NCBI RefSeq assembly: GCF_029937575.1
Contig: NZ_JAPYPS010000019.1
Span: 230-64,229 of the forward strand
Direction: 5' to 3'
Origin: Nocardioides sp.
GTDB lineage: Bacteria > Actinomycetota > Actinomycetes > Propionibacteriales > Nocardioidaceae
DNA length: 64,000 nt
Position 1 is the first letter of the stretch. Each line of letters starts with the position of its first letter. Shown one piece after another: positions 43,812 through 52,611 of this stretch. A program made the translations under genes and the position numbers. The notes under the pieces were generated by a model. It made no database searches and was not told the origin of the DNA. It saw nothing but the letters and a program-made list of their open reading frames with translations.

Positions 43812-44828
43812 ATGCCGTCAACGATCGACAAGCAGGACCTCCGGGCCTGGGCCTGGGAGCACTTCCACGGAGTCAACAACGTGGTGATCCCCAGCTTCAG
43901 CCAGGACCTGACGCGACTCAACGAGAAGGGGATCCGTCACGACGTCCGCAAGGTCATCGACCTCGGCTTCACGGGCACTCTGCTGGTCGGAGAGCTCAGC
44001 ATCTCGCTCGAGGAGTACGTCCACTTCACAGAGATCGCCCAGGACGAGGCGAACGGCGCCCTGAACCTGATCTTCCACGCCTCCTTCAACACGTTGGAGG
44101 AGAACATCGAGGCGGCCCGCAGGGCGCATGCGGCGGGCGCGAAGCTGGCCCTGCTGTCGTACCCGTCTTGCTTCTATCCCACGAGCCTGCAGGACATCTT
44201 CGACTACACCAAGGCCTTCTGCGACGCCACGGACCTTGCGGTGATCCTCTTCCCAATGACGCACTGGGGCTTCGAACGCCTGCACTCGGCGTCCATTCCC
44301 GTCGACATGCTCGTCGAGCTCACCGATGCCTGCCCCAATGTCGTGTCCGTCAAGGCCGAGGGCGGCTTCCCGTCGGTCGCTGGGTTCTCGCACGCCTGGA
44401 ACAGGCTCGCCGAACGAGTGCTCATCACGATGCCGATCCTGCAGGAGGCCATAGCCCTGGCGAACCTGGTCCCGCTCCAGGTGATCGCTACCTCCAACAC
44501 GGAGTACTTCTCCGACGCGGCGCCGAGGATGCTGGCGCTGTCCCAGGCCGGCAAGGTCGACGAGGCGATGGACCTGCTGTGGGAGATCGCTCCCGCGTGG
44601 CGTGCCAACGGGACCGTGGCGCCTTTGCCGCACGCCCACTCGGTCAACCGGGCAGCGTGGAAGTACCAGGCCTGGCTCGCCGGGTTCAACGGCGGCCCGA
44701 TGCGCACGCCGGCGACCCGCCTGCATGCGGGGGAGATGGGCGCCTTCCGCAAGGCGTTGGTGGACTCGAACCTCCCGGTGACCGAAGATGGGGACGAGCT
44801 CTACTTCGTCGGGCGGACCTCGGATTGA
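43812..44828 (+). CDS. dihydrodipicolinate synthase-family aldolase/hydratase
   Basis: A 338-residue class I aldolase of the DHDPS/NAL superfamily. The Schiff-base Lys is in NVVSVKAEGGFPS and the catalytic Tyr is likely in LSYPSCFYPTSLQD; the N-terminal VIPSFSQDLTRLNEKGIRHD is family-like. Members outside lysine synthesis include hydratase-aldolases of aromatic catabolism that release pyruvate, which suits this setting. Preceded by an AACAGGAGA ribosome-binding site. Confidence 0.83.
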   Translation: MPSTIDKQDLRAWAWEHFHGVNNVVIPSFSQDLTRLNEKGIRHDVRKVIDLGFTGTLLVGELSISLEEYVHFTEIAQDEANGALNLIFHASFNTLEENIEAARRAHAAGAKLALLSYPSCFYPTSLQDIFDYTKAFCDATDLAVILFPMTHWGFERLHSASIPVDMLVELTDACPNVVSVKAEGGFPSVAGFSHAWNRLAERVLITMPILQEAIALANLVPLQVIATSNTEYFSDAAPRMLALSQAGKVDEAMDLLWEIAPAWRANGTVAPLPHAHSVNRAAWKYQAWLAGFNGGPMRTPATRLHAGEMGAFRKALVDSNLPVTEDGDELYFVGRTSD

Positions 44829-44857
44829 GACTTCTGCTCGCGTGACGACGACAGGCA

Positions 44858-44869
44858 ACTGTATACGGG
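44858..44869. promoter_or_regulatory. GntR/FCD operator, site 5 (autoregulatory)
   Basis: ACTGTATACGGG sits immediately before a TAGGAT -10 box (44872-44877) whose transcript would start at or near ATG 44884. A repressor bound here would block its own promoter. Confidence 0.72.
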
Positions 44870-44883
44870 TCTAGGATGCGAGC

Positions 44884-45561
44884 ATGAAGAAGCAAGCGGT
44901 CGTGGCGGAGTCCGGCATGAAGGCCGTCTCCCGGCAAACTCTCGGGGACCACGTGTACGAGCAGGTGCGCGATGCCATCATGCGTGGCGAGATCGCGGGG
45001 GGGACCGAGATCAACCAGGTTGATCTCGCCAACCGGCTCGGGGTGAGCCGGGTGCCGGTGCGGGAGGCGCTGCGGCGACTCCAGGCGGAGCGACTCCTCG
45101 AGGCCAACCCGTTCCAGCGTTTCGTGGTCACCAAGTTGTCGAGCGAGCAGGTGCTCGAGCTCTACGACCTGCGTGCCGAGCTCGAGGTCTTCGCGGCCCT
45201 GCGGGCGCGCCGCCGGGAGGGCTTCGTCGAGAATGAGCTCCCGGATGCCCGGGCGGCGGCGAAGGGGCTGAAGCTGTCGATGGGAAGCGAGGAGTGGTTG
45301 CAGGCCGACATCGACTTCCATCGCGCCATCAACGGGCGCGACTCGGCGGTGGCCTCGATCATCGACGAGGTGCGGTTCCGTATCTACCGTTACCTCCACC
45401 TCGCGGAGCCCGATCCGGCGCGCCGCAGGGAGGTGCTGGTCGAGCACCAGGCGATCCTGGACGCCATCGAGCGCGGCGACGATGCCGAGATCCGCGAGAC
45501 CATCGGCGAGCACGTGTCACACACGCGGGACCGCCTGACCAAGCTCGGCAGCGACACCTGA
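44884..45561 (+). CDS. GntR-family (FCD domain) regulator of the island
   Basis: A 225-residue FadR-type regulator. The N-terminal winged HTH contains LGDHVYEQVRDAIMRGEI and LANRLGVSRVPVREALRRLQ; the C-terminal FCD domain has ELYDLRAELEVFAALRARR, DIDFHRAINGRDS, EHQAILDAIERGD and EHVSHTRDRL, whose His and Asp residues usually bind a metal and a carboxylate ligand. The palindrome in its own promoter is found at six other promoters in the island, so it is very probably the local regulator. Confidence 0.92.
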   Translation: MKKQAVVAESGMKAVSRQTLGDHVYEQVRDAIMRGEIAGGTEINQVDLANRLGVSRVPVREALRRLQAERLLEANPFQRFVVTKLSSEQVLELYDLRAELEVFAALRARRREGFVENELPDARAAAKGLKLSMGSEEWLQADIDFHRAINGRDSAVASIIDEVRFRIYRYLHLAEPDPARRREVLVEHQAILDAIERGDDAEIRETIGEHVSHTRDRLTKLGSDT

Positions 45562-45576
45562 GCCCAGCCTGATCGA

Positions 45577-45620
45577 ACAAACGCCACGGGGCGCCTCACG
45601 GGGCGCCCCGTGGCGTTTGT
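45577..45620 (+). terminator. 19-bp perfect stem terminator of the GntR gene
   Basis: 45577-45595 pairs perfectly with 45602-45620 around a 6-nt loop, 16 bp after the GntR stop. Confidence 0.85.
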
Positions 45621-45641
45621 CACGCTTGCCAGCGTTGTGCA

Positions 45642-45655
45642 AACTGAATACAGTT
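45642..45655. promoter_or_regulatory. GntR/FCD operator, site 6
   Basis: AACTGAATACAGTT has perfect AACTG/CAGTT arms and a core GAATAC in place of GTATAC. It lies 37 bp before ATG 45692. TGAATACAGT may be an extended -10. Confidence 0.68.
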
Positions 45656-45691
45656 GGCACAGCCGCACAACACCGACGAAGGCAGGTGCGT

Positions 45692-46522
45692 ATGCAATAC
45701 GGCAGGGACGCAGGAGCGCGAGCTCGGTTCGCGACACTGGGAAGTAGCTTCACCTTCGCCGGCCAGGCAACCGAGGCTTTGCTCCGGCACCGCTCGGCAC
45801 CCGACGCGCAGTGCGACTACTTCCCGACGATGGATGCGGTCGCCGAGGCTGTCCTGGACGGCGTGGTCGACGCTGGGGTGTTGACCTCGGAGACCTCCCG
45901 CACGGCCTGCACGGACACCGCCGCGAGGATCCTGGCAGGCGATCCGCTCTTCGTCGTCGACGAGATCGTGGTGCCCTACCGGTGCGCGCTCCTCGGTCGC
46001 CCCGGCACTCGGATCGACCAGGTCACGCACGTGGGCGGTCACGGATCCATCCGTCAGTGCGCGGAGTTCCTGCGCACCCGGATGCCTCACGCGAGTGCGG
46101 CCATGCACGAGCAGAACTCCGTCGTGGCTGCACAGGAGGTGCTCGACGGGGACGGGACGACAGCGGTCATCGCCACCGAGGCGCTGGCGCACCACCTCGG
46201 TCTTGAGGTCCTCGAGACCGAGGTGGACGGTGGAGCCCTCGGCGGATGGTGGGCCCTCGCCGCCCGACCCTCGCGACCGACGGGCGCCACTCACGTCGCG
46301 CTGCGAGTCGTCGGCTCGGCGGCGCTCACCCGCTCCCTGGCCACGTTGTCGGGCAGCGGCCTTCAGGTCCGCACCGTCACGAACCAGCCGACCGGCGACC
46401 TCTTCAACTATCGCTACCTCGTCACCGCCCGCACCGTCGACGACCGGGCCGTCCCGGACGACGTCCTCGATGCCGTGGGCGACCACCTCGTCGGGGTGTT
46501 CTCGACGACCACCGTTCGCTGA
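45692..46522 (+). CDS. prephenate dehydratase-like protein lacking the TRF motif
   Basis: A 276-residue protein laid out like a monofunctional prephenate dehydratase: FATLGSSFTFAGQATEAL, VDAGVLTSETSR, VGGHGSIRQCAEFLRTRMP, VIATEALAHHLGLEVLE, then an ACT-like C-terminus (VTNQPTGDLFNYRYLVTA). The catalytic TRF motif expected after the second lobe is replaced by GGWWALAARP, so dehydration of prephenate is unlikely. It may be a ligand-binding or altered lyase protein. ATG 45692 is chosen; GTG 45686 is in frame. It heads the six-gene operon to 52.6 kb. Confidence 0.7.
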   Translation: MQYGRDAGARARFATLGSSFTFAGQATEALLRHRSAPDAQCDYFPTMDAVAEAVLDGVVDAGVLTSETSRTACTDTAARILAGDPLFVVDEIVVPYRCALLGRPGTRIDQVTHVGGHGSIRQCAEFLRTRMPHASAAMHEQNSVVAAQEVLDGDGTTAVIATEALAHHLGLEVLETEVDGGALGGWWALAARPSRPTGATHVALRVVGSAALTRSLATLSGSGLQVRTVTNQPTGDLFNYRYLVTARTVDDRAVPDDVLDAVGDHLVGVFSTTTVR

Positions 46523-46574
46523 CCATCCATCACGGCCACCCTCCCGGAAGGCCGAGCCCGATCAAGGAGCAGAC

Positions 46575-47537
46575 ATGACCGACTTCGAAGGTGCCGACCT
46601 TCTGCAGAAGTACATCGACGCGTGCAGCAACTGGGGCAGGTGGGGCGGCGACGACCAGCTCGGCACGCTCAACCACATCGGACCCGCACAGCTCCGGGCT
46701 GCCGCAGCACTCGTGGAGCACGGCATCAGCGTCAACGTATCGCTGCCTTACGACCAGCGGGGCCCTCAGACGGGCAGCCTGCGGGCCAACCCCCGCAACA
46801 TCATGACCGCCACCGGCGCCGATCACGTTGCGGGGGCCCAGGAGATCCTGCCGGCCGGTTTCGGCCCGGCGAAGGGCTACGGGCGCTCTGACGACATCCT
46901 GATCGTTCCCAACCAGGCGGGCACCCAGTGGGACTCCCTCTCGCACATCTTCTGGAAGGGCAAGATGTACGGCGGCCACTCGGCCGGCCTGGTCTCGTCG
47001 GCGGGTGCTGCCCGCAACGGGATCGAGAACTACGCCGGCAAGCTGGTGATGCGCGGCGTCTTCCTGGACGTCGCACGTCACCTGGGGGTCGAGGCTCTCG
47101 AGCCCGGGCACGCGATCTCGGTGGAGGAGCTCGAGGCCACCGCCGCGGCGCAGGGCGTCGAGATCCGCACGGGGGACTGCCTGCTCATCCGCACCGGTTT
47201 CCTCGAGGCACGGCGCGAGGCGTGGGGGGACTACGCCGGAGGCGCTTCGCCGGGGATCTCGCTGCACACCGCGCCCTGGATCCACGAGAAGGAGATCGCG
47301 GCCGTGGCCTCGGACACGTGGGGGGTCGAGGTGCGGCCCAACGAGGTGGACTGCTTCCAGCCCTTCCACGTGGTGGCGCTGGTGCACATGGGCCTGGCGA
47401 TCGGCGAGATCTTCGACTTCGCCGAGCTTGCGGAGACTTGCGCCCGCCTCGACACCTACGAGTTCCTGTTCGCCGCGCCCGCCCTGCCCATCACCGGGGC
47501 CTCCGGCTCGCCGGTCGCCGGCGTCGCAGTCCTGTAG
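46575..47537 (+). CDS. cyclase-family (kynurenine formamidase-like) hydrolase
   Basis: A 320-residue metal-dependent hydrolase of the cyclase family. The metal-site region QAGTQWDSLSHIFWKGKMYGG is the long-form version of the family's HxGTHxDxPxH motif, with Gln in place of two His. DVARHLGVEALEPGHAISVEEL and RTGDCLLIRTGF are also typical. Related enzymes hydrolyse formamides, lactones or ring-derived amides. Ribosome-binding site AAGGAG. Confidence 0.82.
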   Translation: MTDFEGADLLQKYIDACSNWGRWGGDDQLGTLNHIGPAQLRAAAALVEHGISVNVSLPYDQRGPQTGSLRANPRNIMTATGADHVAGAQEILPAGFGPAKGYGRSDDILIVPNQAGTQWDSLSHIFWKGKMYGGHSAGLVSSAGAARNGIENYAGKLVMRGVFLDVARHLGVEALEPGHAISVEELEATAAAQGVEIRTGDCLLIRTGFLEARREAWGDYAGGASPGISLHTAPWIHEKEIAAVASDTWGVEVRPNEVDCFQPFHVVALVHMGLAIGEIFDFAELAETCARLDTYEFLFAAPALPITGASGSPVAGVAVL

Positions 47538-47550
47538 AGAGAAGGAAGAG

Positions 47551-49032
47551 ATGACCATCAGTCCCGAGAAGTACCAGACCCCCACGCTGCCCGCGGTGCC
47601 GACCGGCCTGCTGATCGGTGGATCCTGGCGGCCGGCCACCGGTGGTGCCACCATCGCCGTCGACAACCCGGCCCCCGGGGAGATCCTCGCCGAGGTCGCG
47701 GACGGCACCGAGCAGGACGGGGTGGAGGCGCTGCGTGCGGCGGCCGCCGCCCAGGGTGCCCTGCACGCGATGACGCCCACCGAGCGCGCCCGACTGTTGC
47801 GTCGGGTCGAGACCGAGCTGCGAGACCGGATCGAGGAGTTCGCGCTGCTCATCACCGCGGAGATGGGCAAGGCCCTTCCTGAGGCCCGGGCCGAGGTGAA
47901 CTACTCCGCCGACTTCTTCGGGTGGTTCGCCGACGAGGCCGTCCGGGTTGCGGGTGACTATCGACTCTCCCCGAACGGGTCGACGCGCATCCTCGTCTCG
48001 CACAAGCCGGTGGGTCCCTGCCTGCTCATCACGCCGTGGAATTTTCCCCTGGCCATGGGGGCGCGCAAGATCGCCCCGGCCCTCGCCGCCGGCTGCCCCT
48101 CGGTCCTCAAACCCGCCGGTCAGACGCCGCTGAGCAGCCTCCTGCTGGCCGAGGTGATCGAGTCGGCCGGCGCGCCGGCCGGAGCCGTGAACGTCGTGAC
48201 CACGTCGCGCTCGGGGGCGGTCACGACGGCGATGATCGAGACCGGCCTGGCGCGCAAGCTTTCCTTCACCGGATCCACGGCCGTGGGCAAGATCCTGCTC
48301 GGGCAGTGCGCGCGCCACGTCATGCGTACCTCGATGGAACTGGGCGGCAACGCGCCGTTCCTGGTCTTCGAGGACGCCGACCTCGACGCAGCCGTCGAGG
48401 GTGCGATCGTCGCGAAGATGCGCAACGTCGGCCAAGCCTGCACCGCCGCGAATCGCTTCATCGTCGCGGCCGGCATCGCGCAGGACTTCACCACACGCCT
48501 GGCCGCCCGCATCGCCGCGATGGAGTCGGGCCCGGGCTGGGTCGAAGGAGTCGAGGTCGGCCCCCTGGTCGACGACGCCGCCGTCGCCAAGTTCGAGGAG
48601 CTGCTCGCCGACGCCGTCGCCAAGGGCGCCACGGTCGTCACCGGTGGGGGCGCGAGCTCGGGTCGCTTCGTCGAGCCGACCGTCCTGGCCGACGTCGCTG
48701 AGGGCAGCGCAGTCCTGGCCGAGGAGATCTTCGGCCCGATGGCACCCGTGGTGACCTTCACGAGTGACGCGGAGGCCGTGCGGCTCGCCAACGACACCGA
48801 CTACGGCCTGGTCAGCTACGTCTACACCCGCGACCTCGACCGGACTCTCGCGATGGTCGATCATCTGCACACCGGCATGGTCGGCATCAACGTGGGCGTG
48901 GTGTCCAACGCCGCCGCCCCGTTCGGCGGGGTCAAGGAGTCGGGACTCGGCCGCGAAGGCGGCTTCGAGGGCCTCTCCGAGTACCAGGACACGACGTACG
49001 CCGCGTTGCCCGCCCCGAGGCACAGCCCGTGA
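47551..49032 (+). CDS. succinate-semialdehyde-type aldehyde dehydrogenase, copy 2
   Basis: A 493-residue NAD(P)+ aldehyde dehydrogenase of the GabD-like group: LITAEMGKALPEARAEVNY, LLITPWNFPLAMGARKIAPAL, MELGGNAPFLVFEDADLD and NVGQACTAANRF (catalytic Cys), C-term FGGVKESGLGREGG. It likely oxidises a C4-C6 semialdehyde from ring cleavage. AGAAGGAAGAG provides the ribosome-binding site; GTGA overlap with the next gene. Confidence 0.88.
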   Translation: MTISPEKYQTPTLPAVPTGLLIGGSWRPATGGATIAVDNPAPGEILAEVADGTEQDGVEALRAAAAAQGALHAMTPTERARLLRRVETELRDRIEEFALLITAEMGKALPEARAEVNYSADFFGWFADEAVRVAGDYRLSPNGSTRILVSHKPVGPCLLITPWNFPLAMGARKIAPALAAGCPSVLKPAGQTPLSSLLLAEVIESAGAPAGAVNVVTTSRSGAVTTAMIETGLARKLSFTGSTAVGKILLGQCARHVMRTSMELGGNAPFLVFEDADLDAAVEGAIVAKMRNVGQACTAANRFIVAAGIAQDFTTRLAARIAAMESGPGWVEGVEVGPLVDDAAVAKFEELLADAVAKGATVVTGGGASSGRFVEPTVLADVAEGSAVLAEEIFGPMAPVVTFTSDAEAVRLANDTDYGLVSYVYTRDLDRTLAMVDHLHTGMVGINVGVVSNAAAPFGGVKESGLGREGGFEGLSEYQDTTYAALPAPRHSP

Positions 49033-49892
49033 CCCGGGTCGTCGGCCTGCGCCAGCACGGCGCCGTGTCGGTCGGTGTTCTGCGATCCGATGGCGTCCGG
49101 GTCCTCACCTCGCTCGAGGAGTTCTGGCAGGCACCGTCGTGCTGGCTCAGCAGAGTCGGCGAGGCGGACTCATCGCGAGCATTGGTCCCGACCGCCGAGG
49201 TCGAGCTGGTCCCGCCAGTGCTCCCCGGTGCGCGGGTGCTGTGCATCGGCCTCAACTACCTCAAGCACGTGGCCGAGGGCTCCTACGCCGGGGACGGGGT
49301 GCCGAAGCACCCGACGATCTTCGCGCGCTGGACCAGCTCGCTCTCGGTCGGGGGCCAGGCCATCCCGGTGCCGCCCGACGAGGACGGCCTCGACTGGGAG
49401 GGCGAGGTCGTGGCCTACATCGGAGAGACCCTGGTCGATGCCAGCCCCGAGGAGGCGCTGGCCGCCGTGGTCGGCTACTCGACCTTCAACGACGTGACCG
49501 CGCGCCGGGCGCAGAAGCTCACCTCCCAGTGGATCCTGGGCAAGAACGCCGATCACTCCGGTCCGTTGGGTCCGATCGTCCCGGCCGGAGAGGTGGGGGA
49601 TCTGCGTGACGGGCTCGAGGTCGTGACGCGGGTCAACGGTGAGGTTGTGCAGCAGGGCCGCACCGACGAGATGGTCTATACGGTCGGTGACACGCTGTCG
49701 CTGGTCAGCAGAACCATCACCTTGCGACCCGGCGACCTCCTGGCCACCGGCACCCCGTCGGGGGTCGGCTATACCCGGACCCCGCCGTGGCTGCTGAACG
49801 CCGGCGACGTCGTCGAGGTCGAGGTCGAGTCGCTGGGCACCCTCACCAACGCGATCGTCAGGCACGAGGCGCGGCGACCGGAGGAGCGTTGA
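49029..49892 (+). CDS. fumarylacetoacetate hydrolase-family enzyme
   Basis: A 287-residue FAH-family protein. Metal ligands are in GLDWEGEVVAYIG (Glu pair) and YSTFNDVTARRAQ (Asp); also GKNADHSGPLGPIV and DLLATGTPSGVG. Family members hydrolyse or decarboxylate acylpyruvates and oxalocrotonates in meta-cleavage routes. GTG start overlapping the dehydrogenase stop; its own stop overlaps a TTG start. Confidence 0.88.
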   Translation: MTRVVGLRQHGAVSVGVLRSDGVRVLTSLEEFWQAPSCWLSRVGEADSSRALVPTAEVELVPPVLPGARVLCIGLNYLKHVAEGSYAGDGVPKHPTIFARWTSSLSVGGQAIPVPPDEDGLDWEGEVVAYIGETLVDASPEEALAAVVGYSTFNDVTARRAQKLTSQWILGKNADHSGPLGPIVPAGEVGDLRDGLEVVTRVNGEVVQQGRTDEMVYTVGDTLSLVSRTITLRPGDLLATGTPSGVGYTRTPPWLLNAGDVVEVEVESLGTLTNAIVRHEARRPEER

Positions 49893-51070
49893 CGTCCACG
49901 GGCCCGCTGTCGGGCGTGCTGGTGGTCGACCTCTCCCGCGCCCTGGCAGGGCCGCACGCCACGATGATGCTGGCCGACCTCGGAGCCCGCGTGATCAAGG
50001 TCGAGTCCCCCGATCGTGGCGACGACACCCGCGGGTGGGGTCCTCCGTTCGTCGACCCGCCCCACGGTGAGCGGGAGTCGACGTACTTCCTGTCGGCCAA
50101 CCGCAACAAGGAGTCCATCTGCCTCGACCTGAAGGATGGCGACGACCTGCGCGTGCTGCTCGACCTGGTCTCGCGCGCCGACGTCGTGGTCGAGAACTTC
50201 CGCACCGGGGTGATGGAGCGACTGGGCCTGGACCCGGGCATGTTGAGCGCACTCAACCCGCGACTCGTCCAGCTGTCGATCAGCGGGTTCGGGCACGACG
50301 GACCCGAGGGTGGCCGCGCCGGCTACGACCAGATCGCCCAGGGCGAGGGTGGTCTGATGTCGATCACAGGTCCGACACCCGACCAGCCGCAGCGGATGGG
50401 TGTGCCGATCTGCGACCTTCTCGCTGGCATGTACGGCGCCTATGGCGTCCTCGCAGCGCTCCACCACCGGGAGACCACCGGACAGGGCCAGGTCGTGCGC
50501 ACCTCCTTGCTCGCAGCGGCGGTCGGTGTGCACGCCTTCCAGGGCACCCGATGGACGGTCGGCGGTCAGGTCGCGCGGGCCGACGGGAACCACCACGGCG
50601 CGATCGCGCCGTACGGACTGTTTCGTTGCGCCGACGGCGCCGTTCAGCTCTCGGTCGGCAGCGAGGCGCTGTGGCTGCGCTTCTGTGCGGGCTTCGATCT
50701 CGAGGCGACGGATCCGGCCTTCGCCACGAACAGCGACCGGGTGGTCCGGCGTGACGCCCTCGTGGCCGTGATCGAGCGTGCCTTCGCCTCCTGGGAGGCC
50801 GTTGACCTGTTGGACCGCCTCGCCGAGCTGGGTGTCCCCGCCGGACGGGTGCGTTCGATAGACGAGGTCTACGAGTGGGATCAGACGCGAAGTCAGGGAC
50901 TGGTCGTCGATGTGCAGCACAGCACGCTGGGTGGCCTTCGTCTGCCCGGACCGCCGCTGCGCTTCTTCTCCCCGGAGGGCGACGAGCGAACGCCTGGAGA
51001 CCACGCTGCCCCGCCTGTCCTCGACGAGCACGGGGCGTCCATCCGAGCGTGGCTCGCGTCGCCGCGATGA
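49889..51070 (+). CDS. CaiB/BaiF family (class III) CoA-transferase
   Basis: A 393-residue family III CoA-transferase. SGVLVVDLSRALAGPHATMM, ADLGARVIKVESPDRGDDTR, ANRNKESICLDLK and ISGFGHDGPEGGRAGYD are family hallmarks; the catalytic Asp is in GVPICDLLAGMYGAYG. It would activate a pathway acid as its CoA ester. The start is TTG 49889, overlapping the previous stop (TTGA); no better start lies near the conserved N-terminus. Confidence 0.88.
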   Translation: MTSTGPLSGVLVVDLSRALAGPHATMMLADLGARVIKVESPDRGDDTRGWGPPFVDPPHGERESTYFLSANRNKESICLDLKDGDDLRVLLDLVSRADVVVENFRTGVMERLGLDPGMLSALNPRLVQLSISGFGHDGPEGGRAGYDQIAQGEGGLMSITGPTPDQPQRMGVPICDLLAGMYGAYGVLAALHHRETTGQGQVVRTSLLAAAVGVHAFQGTRWTVGGQVARADGNHHGAIAPYGLFRCADGAVQLSVGSEALWLRFCAGFDLEATDPAFATNSDRVVRRDALVAVIERAFASWEAVDLLDRLAELGVPAGRVRSIDEVYEWDQTRSQGLVVDVQHSTLGGLRLPGPPLRFFSPEGDERTPGDHAAPPVLDEHGASIRAWLASPR

Positions 51071-52572
51071 GCGCCGCCGACTTCATCGACACCCTCGTGG
51101 ACGAGGGTTCCTTCCGCTCCTGGGACCTGCCGATCGACCTGCCGGACGACCCCGACTACGCGGCCGCGCTGCGGCGCGCCCACGCCCGCAGTGGCGCCGA
51201 CGAGGCGGCTGTGACGGGTCGAGCACGGATCGGCGGTCGGGACGTCGCACTCGTGGTCGGCGAGTTCGGATTCCTGGGCGGGTCGGTGGGCGCGGCCGCG
51301 GCGCTCCGGGTGGTCGAGGCGGTGCGTCGGGCGACCCGCGAGAGGCTGCCACTGCTCGCGGCACCGGCATCGGGCGGCACCCGGATGCAGGAGGGGACTC
51401 CAGCCTTCGTCAAGATGATCGACCTCGCGCGAGCCGTCGCGGCCCACAAGGGGTCCGGCCTGCTGTATGCCGTGTACCTCCGGCACCCCACGACTGGCGG
51501 CGCGCTGGCCTCGTGGGGGTCCCTGGGACAGGTGACCTTCGCCGAACCCGGGGCCTTGATCGGGTTCCTGGGCCCGTCGGTCTTCGAGGCACTGAAGGGC
51601 TCGCCGTTCCCCGAGGGGATCCAGACGGCGGAGAATCTGCATCGGGTGGGGGTCGTGGACGGCGTGCTGTCGGGCGGAGAGCTCGCGGCGGTGATGAGCG
51701 ACCTGCTTCGCCATGTCGGCGCGCCCGGTCTGGTCGCGGACCGGAGTGGTTTGCGGGACGGAGCCGGGGCCTCGGCCGAGCCCCCGGTCGAGGCCTGGAC
51801 CTCGATCCAAGTCACCGCGTCAGCACGGCGCCCGGGCGCTCGCGAGTTGTTGAGCACGACCGCCAGGCGCGTCGTGAAGCTGTCGGGCACCGGGCAAGGA
51901 GAGCGCGGCGCCCGTATCCTGGGGTGCGTTGCGGAGGTCTGCGGCGTCTCATGTGTCGTGGTCGCGCAGGACCGCGCCGCGCAGGAGGCGCTCGGGCCGC
52001 TGGGGCCTGCGGACCTGCGTGCCGCCCGCCGGATGGTGCGTCTGGCCGACGAGCTCGGGCTGCCTGTGCTGACGATCATCGACACCTCCGGCGGCGACCT
52101 GTCGGTCGACGCGGAGGAGGGAGCGATCGCAGGAGAGATCGCACGACTCCTCCAGGAGCTCGTCAGCACCCGGGTCCCGACCGTCTCGATCCTGCTGGGC
52201 GAGGGATGCGGCGGGGCTGCCCTGGCGCTGCTTCCTGCCGACCGCGTCGTGGCCGCCCAGCACGCGTGGCTCTCGCCCCTGCCGCCGGCCGGTGCCAGCG
52301 CGATCCTGCACGGCACCGGGGAGCGGGCAGCGGAGCTTGCCGCCCACCAGCGGGTGAGAGCGCACGACCTGCTCGCCGACGGGATCGTCGACGTGCTCGT
52401 GGCCGAGGACCCGCCGGCAGACGACGACCCGCAGGGCTTCTGCCGCCGGGTCGCCGGCGCTGCCGCCGATGCCCTGGTGCGTGAGTTGGCCGGGGAGCCG
52501 CAGCCGGCCGATCCGGGCCTGTCGGCAGGGCCAGCCGGGTCGGGCGAACGCGCCGACGCGACGGTCAGCTGA
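51067..52572 (+). CDS. fused beta-alpha acyl-CoA carboxyltransferase
   Basis: A 501-residue protein joining an AccD-like N-terminal half (RARIGGRDVALVVGEFGFLGGS, PASGGTRMQEGTPAFVKM) to an AccA-like C-terminal half (LPVLTIIDTSGGDLSVDAEE, LLGEGCGGAALALLPADRVV). No zinc-finger Cys is seen at the N-terminus. No biotin carboxylase or biotin carrier gene is in the window, so it either uses partners encoded elsewhere or acts as a decarboxylase or hydrolase on a CoA ester. ATGA-coupled to the CoA-transferase. Confidence 0.8.
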   Translation: MSAADFIDTLVDEGSFRSWDLPIDLPDDPDYAAALRRAHARSGADEAAVTGRARIGGRDVALVVGEFGFLGGSVGAAAALRVVEAVRRATRERLPLLAAPASGGTRMQEGTPAFVKMIDLARAVAAHKGSGLLYAVYLRHPTTGGALASWGSLGQVTFAEPGALIGFLGPSVFEALKGSPFPEGIQTAENLHRVGVVDGVLSGGELAAVMSDLLRHVGAPGLVADRSGLRDGAGASAEPPVEAWTSIQVTASARRPGARELLSTTARRVVKLSGTGQGERGARILGCVAEVCGVSCVVVAQDRAAQEALGPLGPADLRAARRMVRLADELGLPVLTIIDTSGGDLSVDAEEGAIAGEIARLLQELVSTRVPTVSILLGEGCGGAALALLPADRVVAAQHAWLSPLPPAGASAILHGTGERAAELAAHQRVRAHDLLADGIVDVLVAEDPPADDDPQGFCRRVAGAAADALVRELAGEPQPADPGLSAGPAGSGERADATVS

Positions 52573-52611
52573 TCTCTCGGCCGACCGTCGCGCGGGATGG
52601 AGCAGGGTCGT

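Noticed and set aside
45692-46522. annotation as a functional pheA
   Set aside because: The TRF catalytic motif is absent and the context is catabolic.
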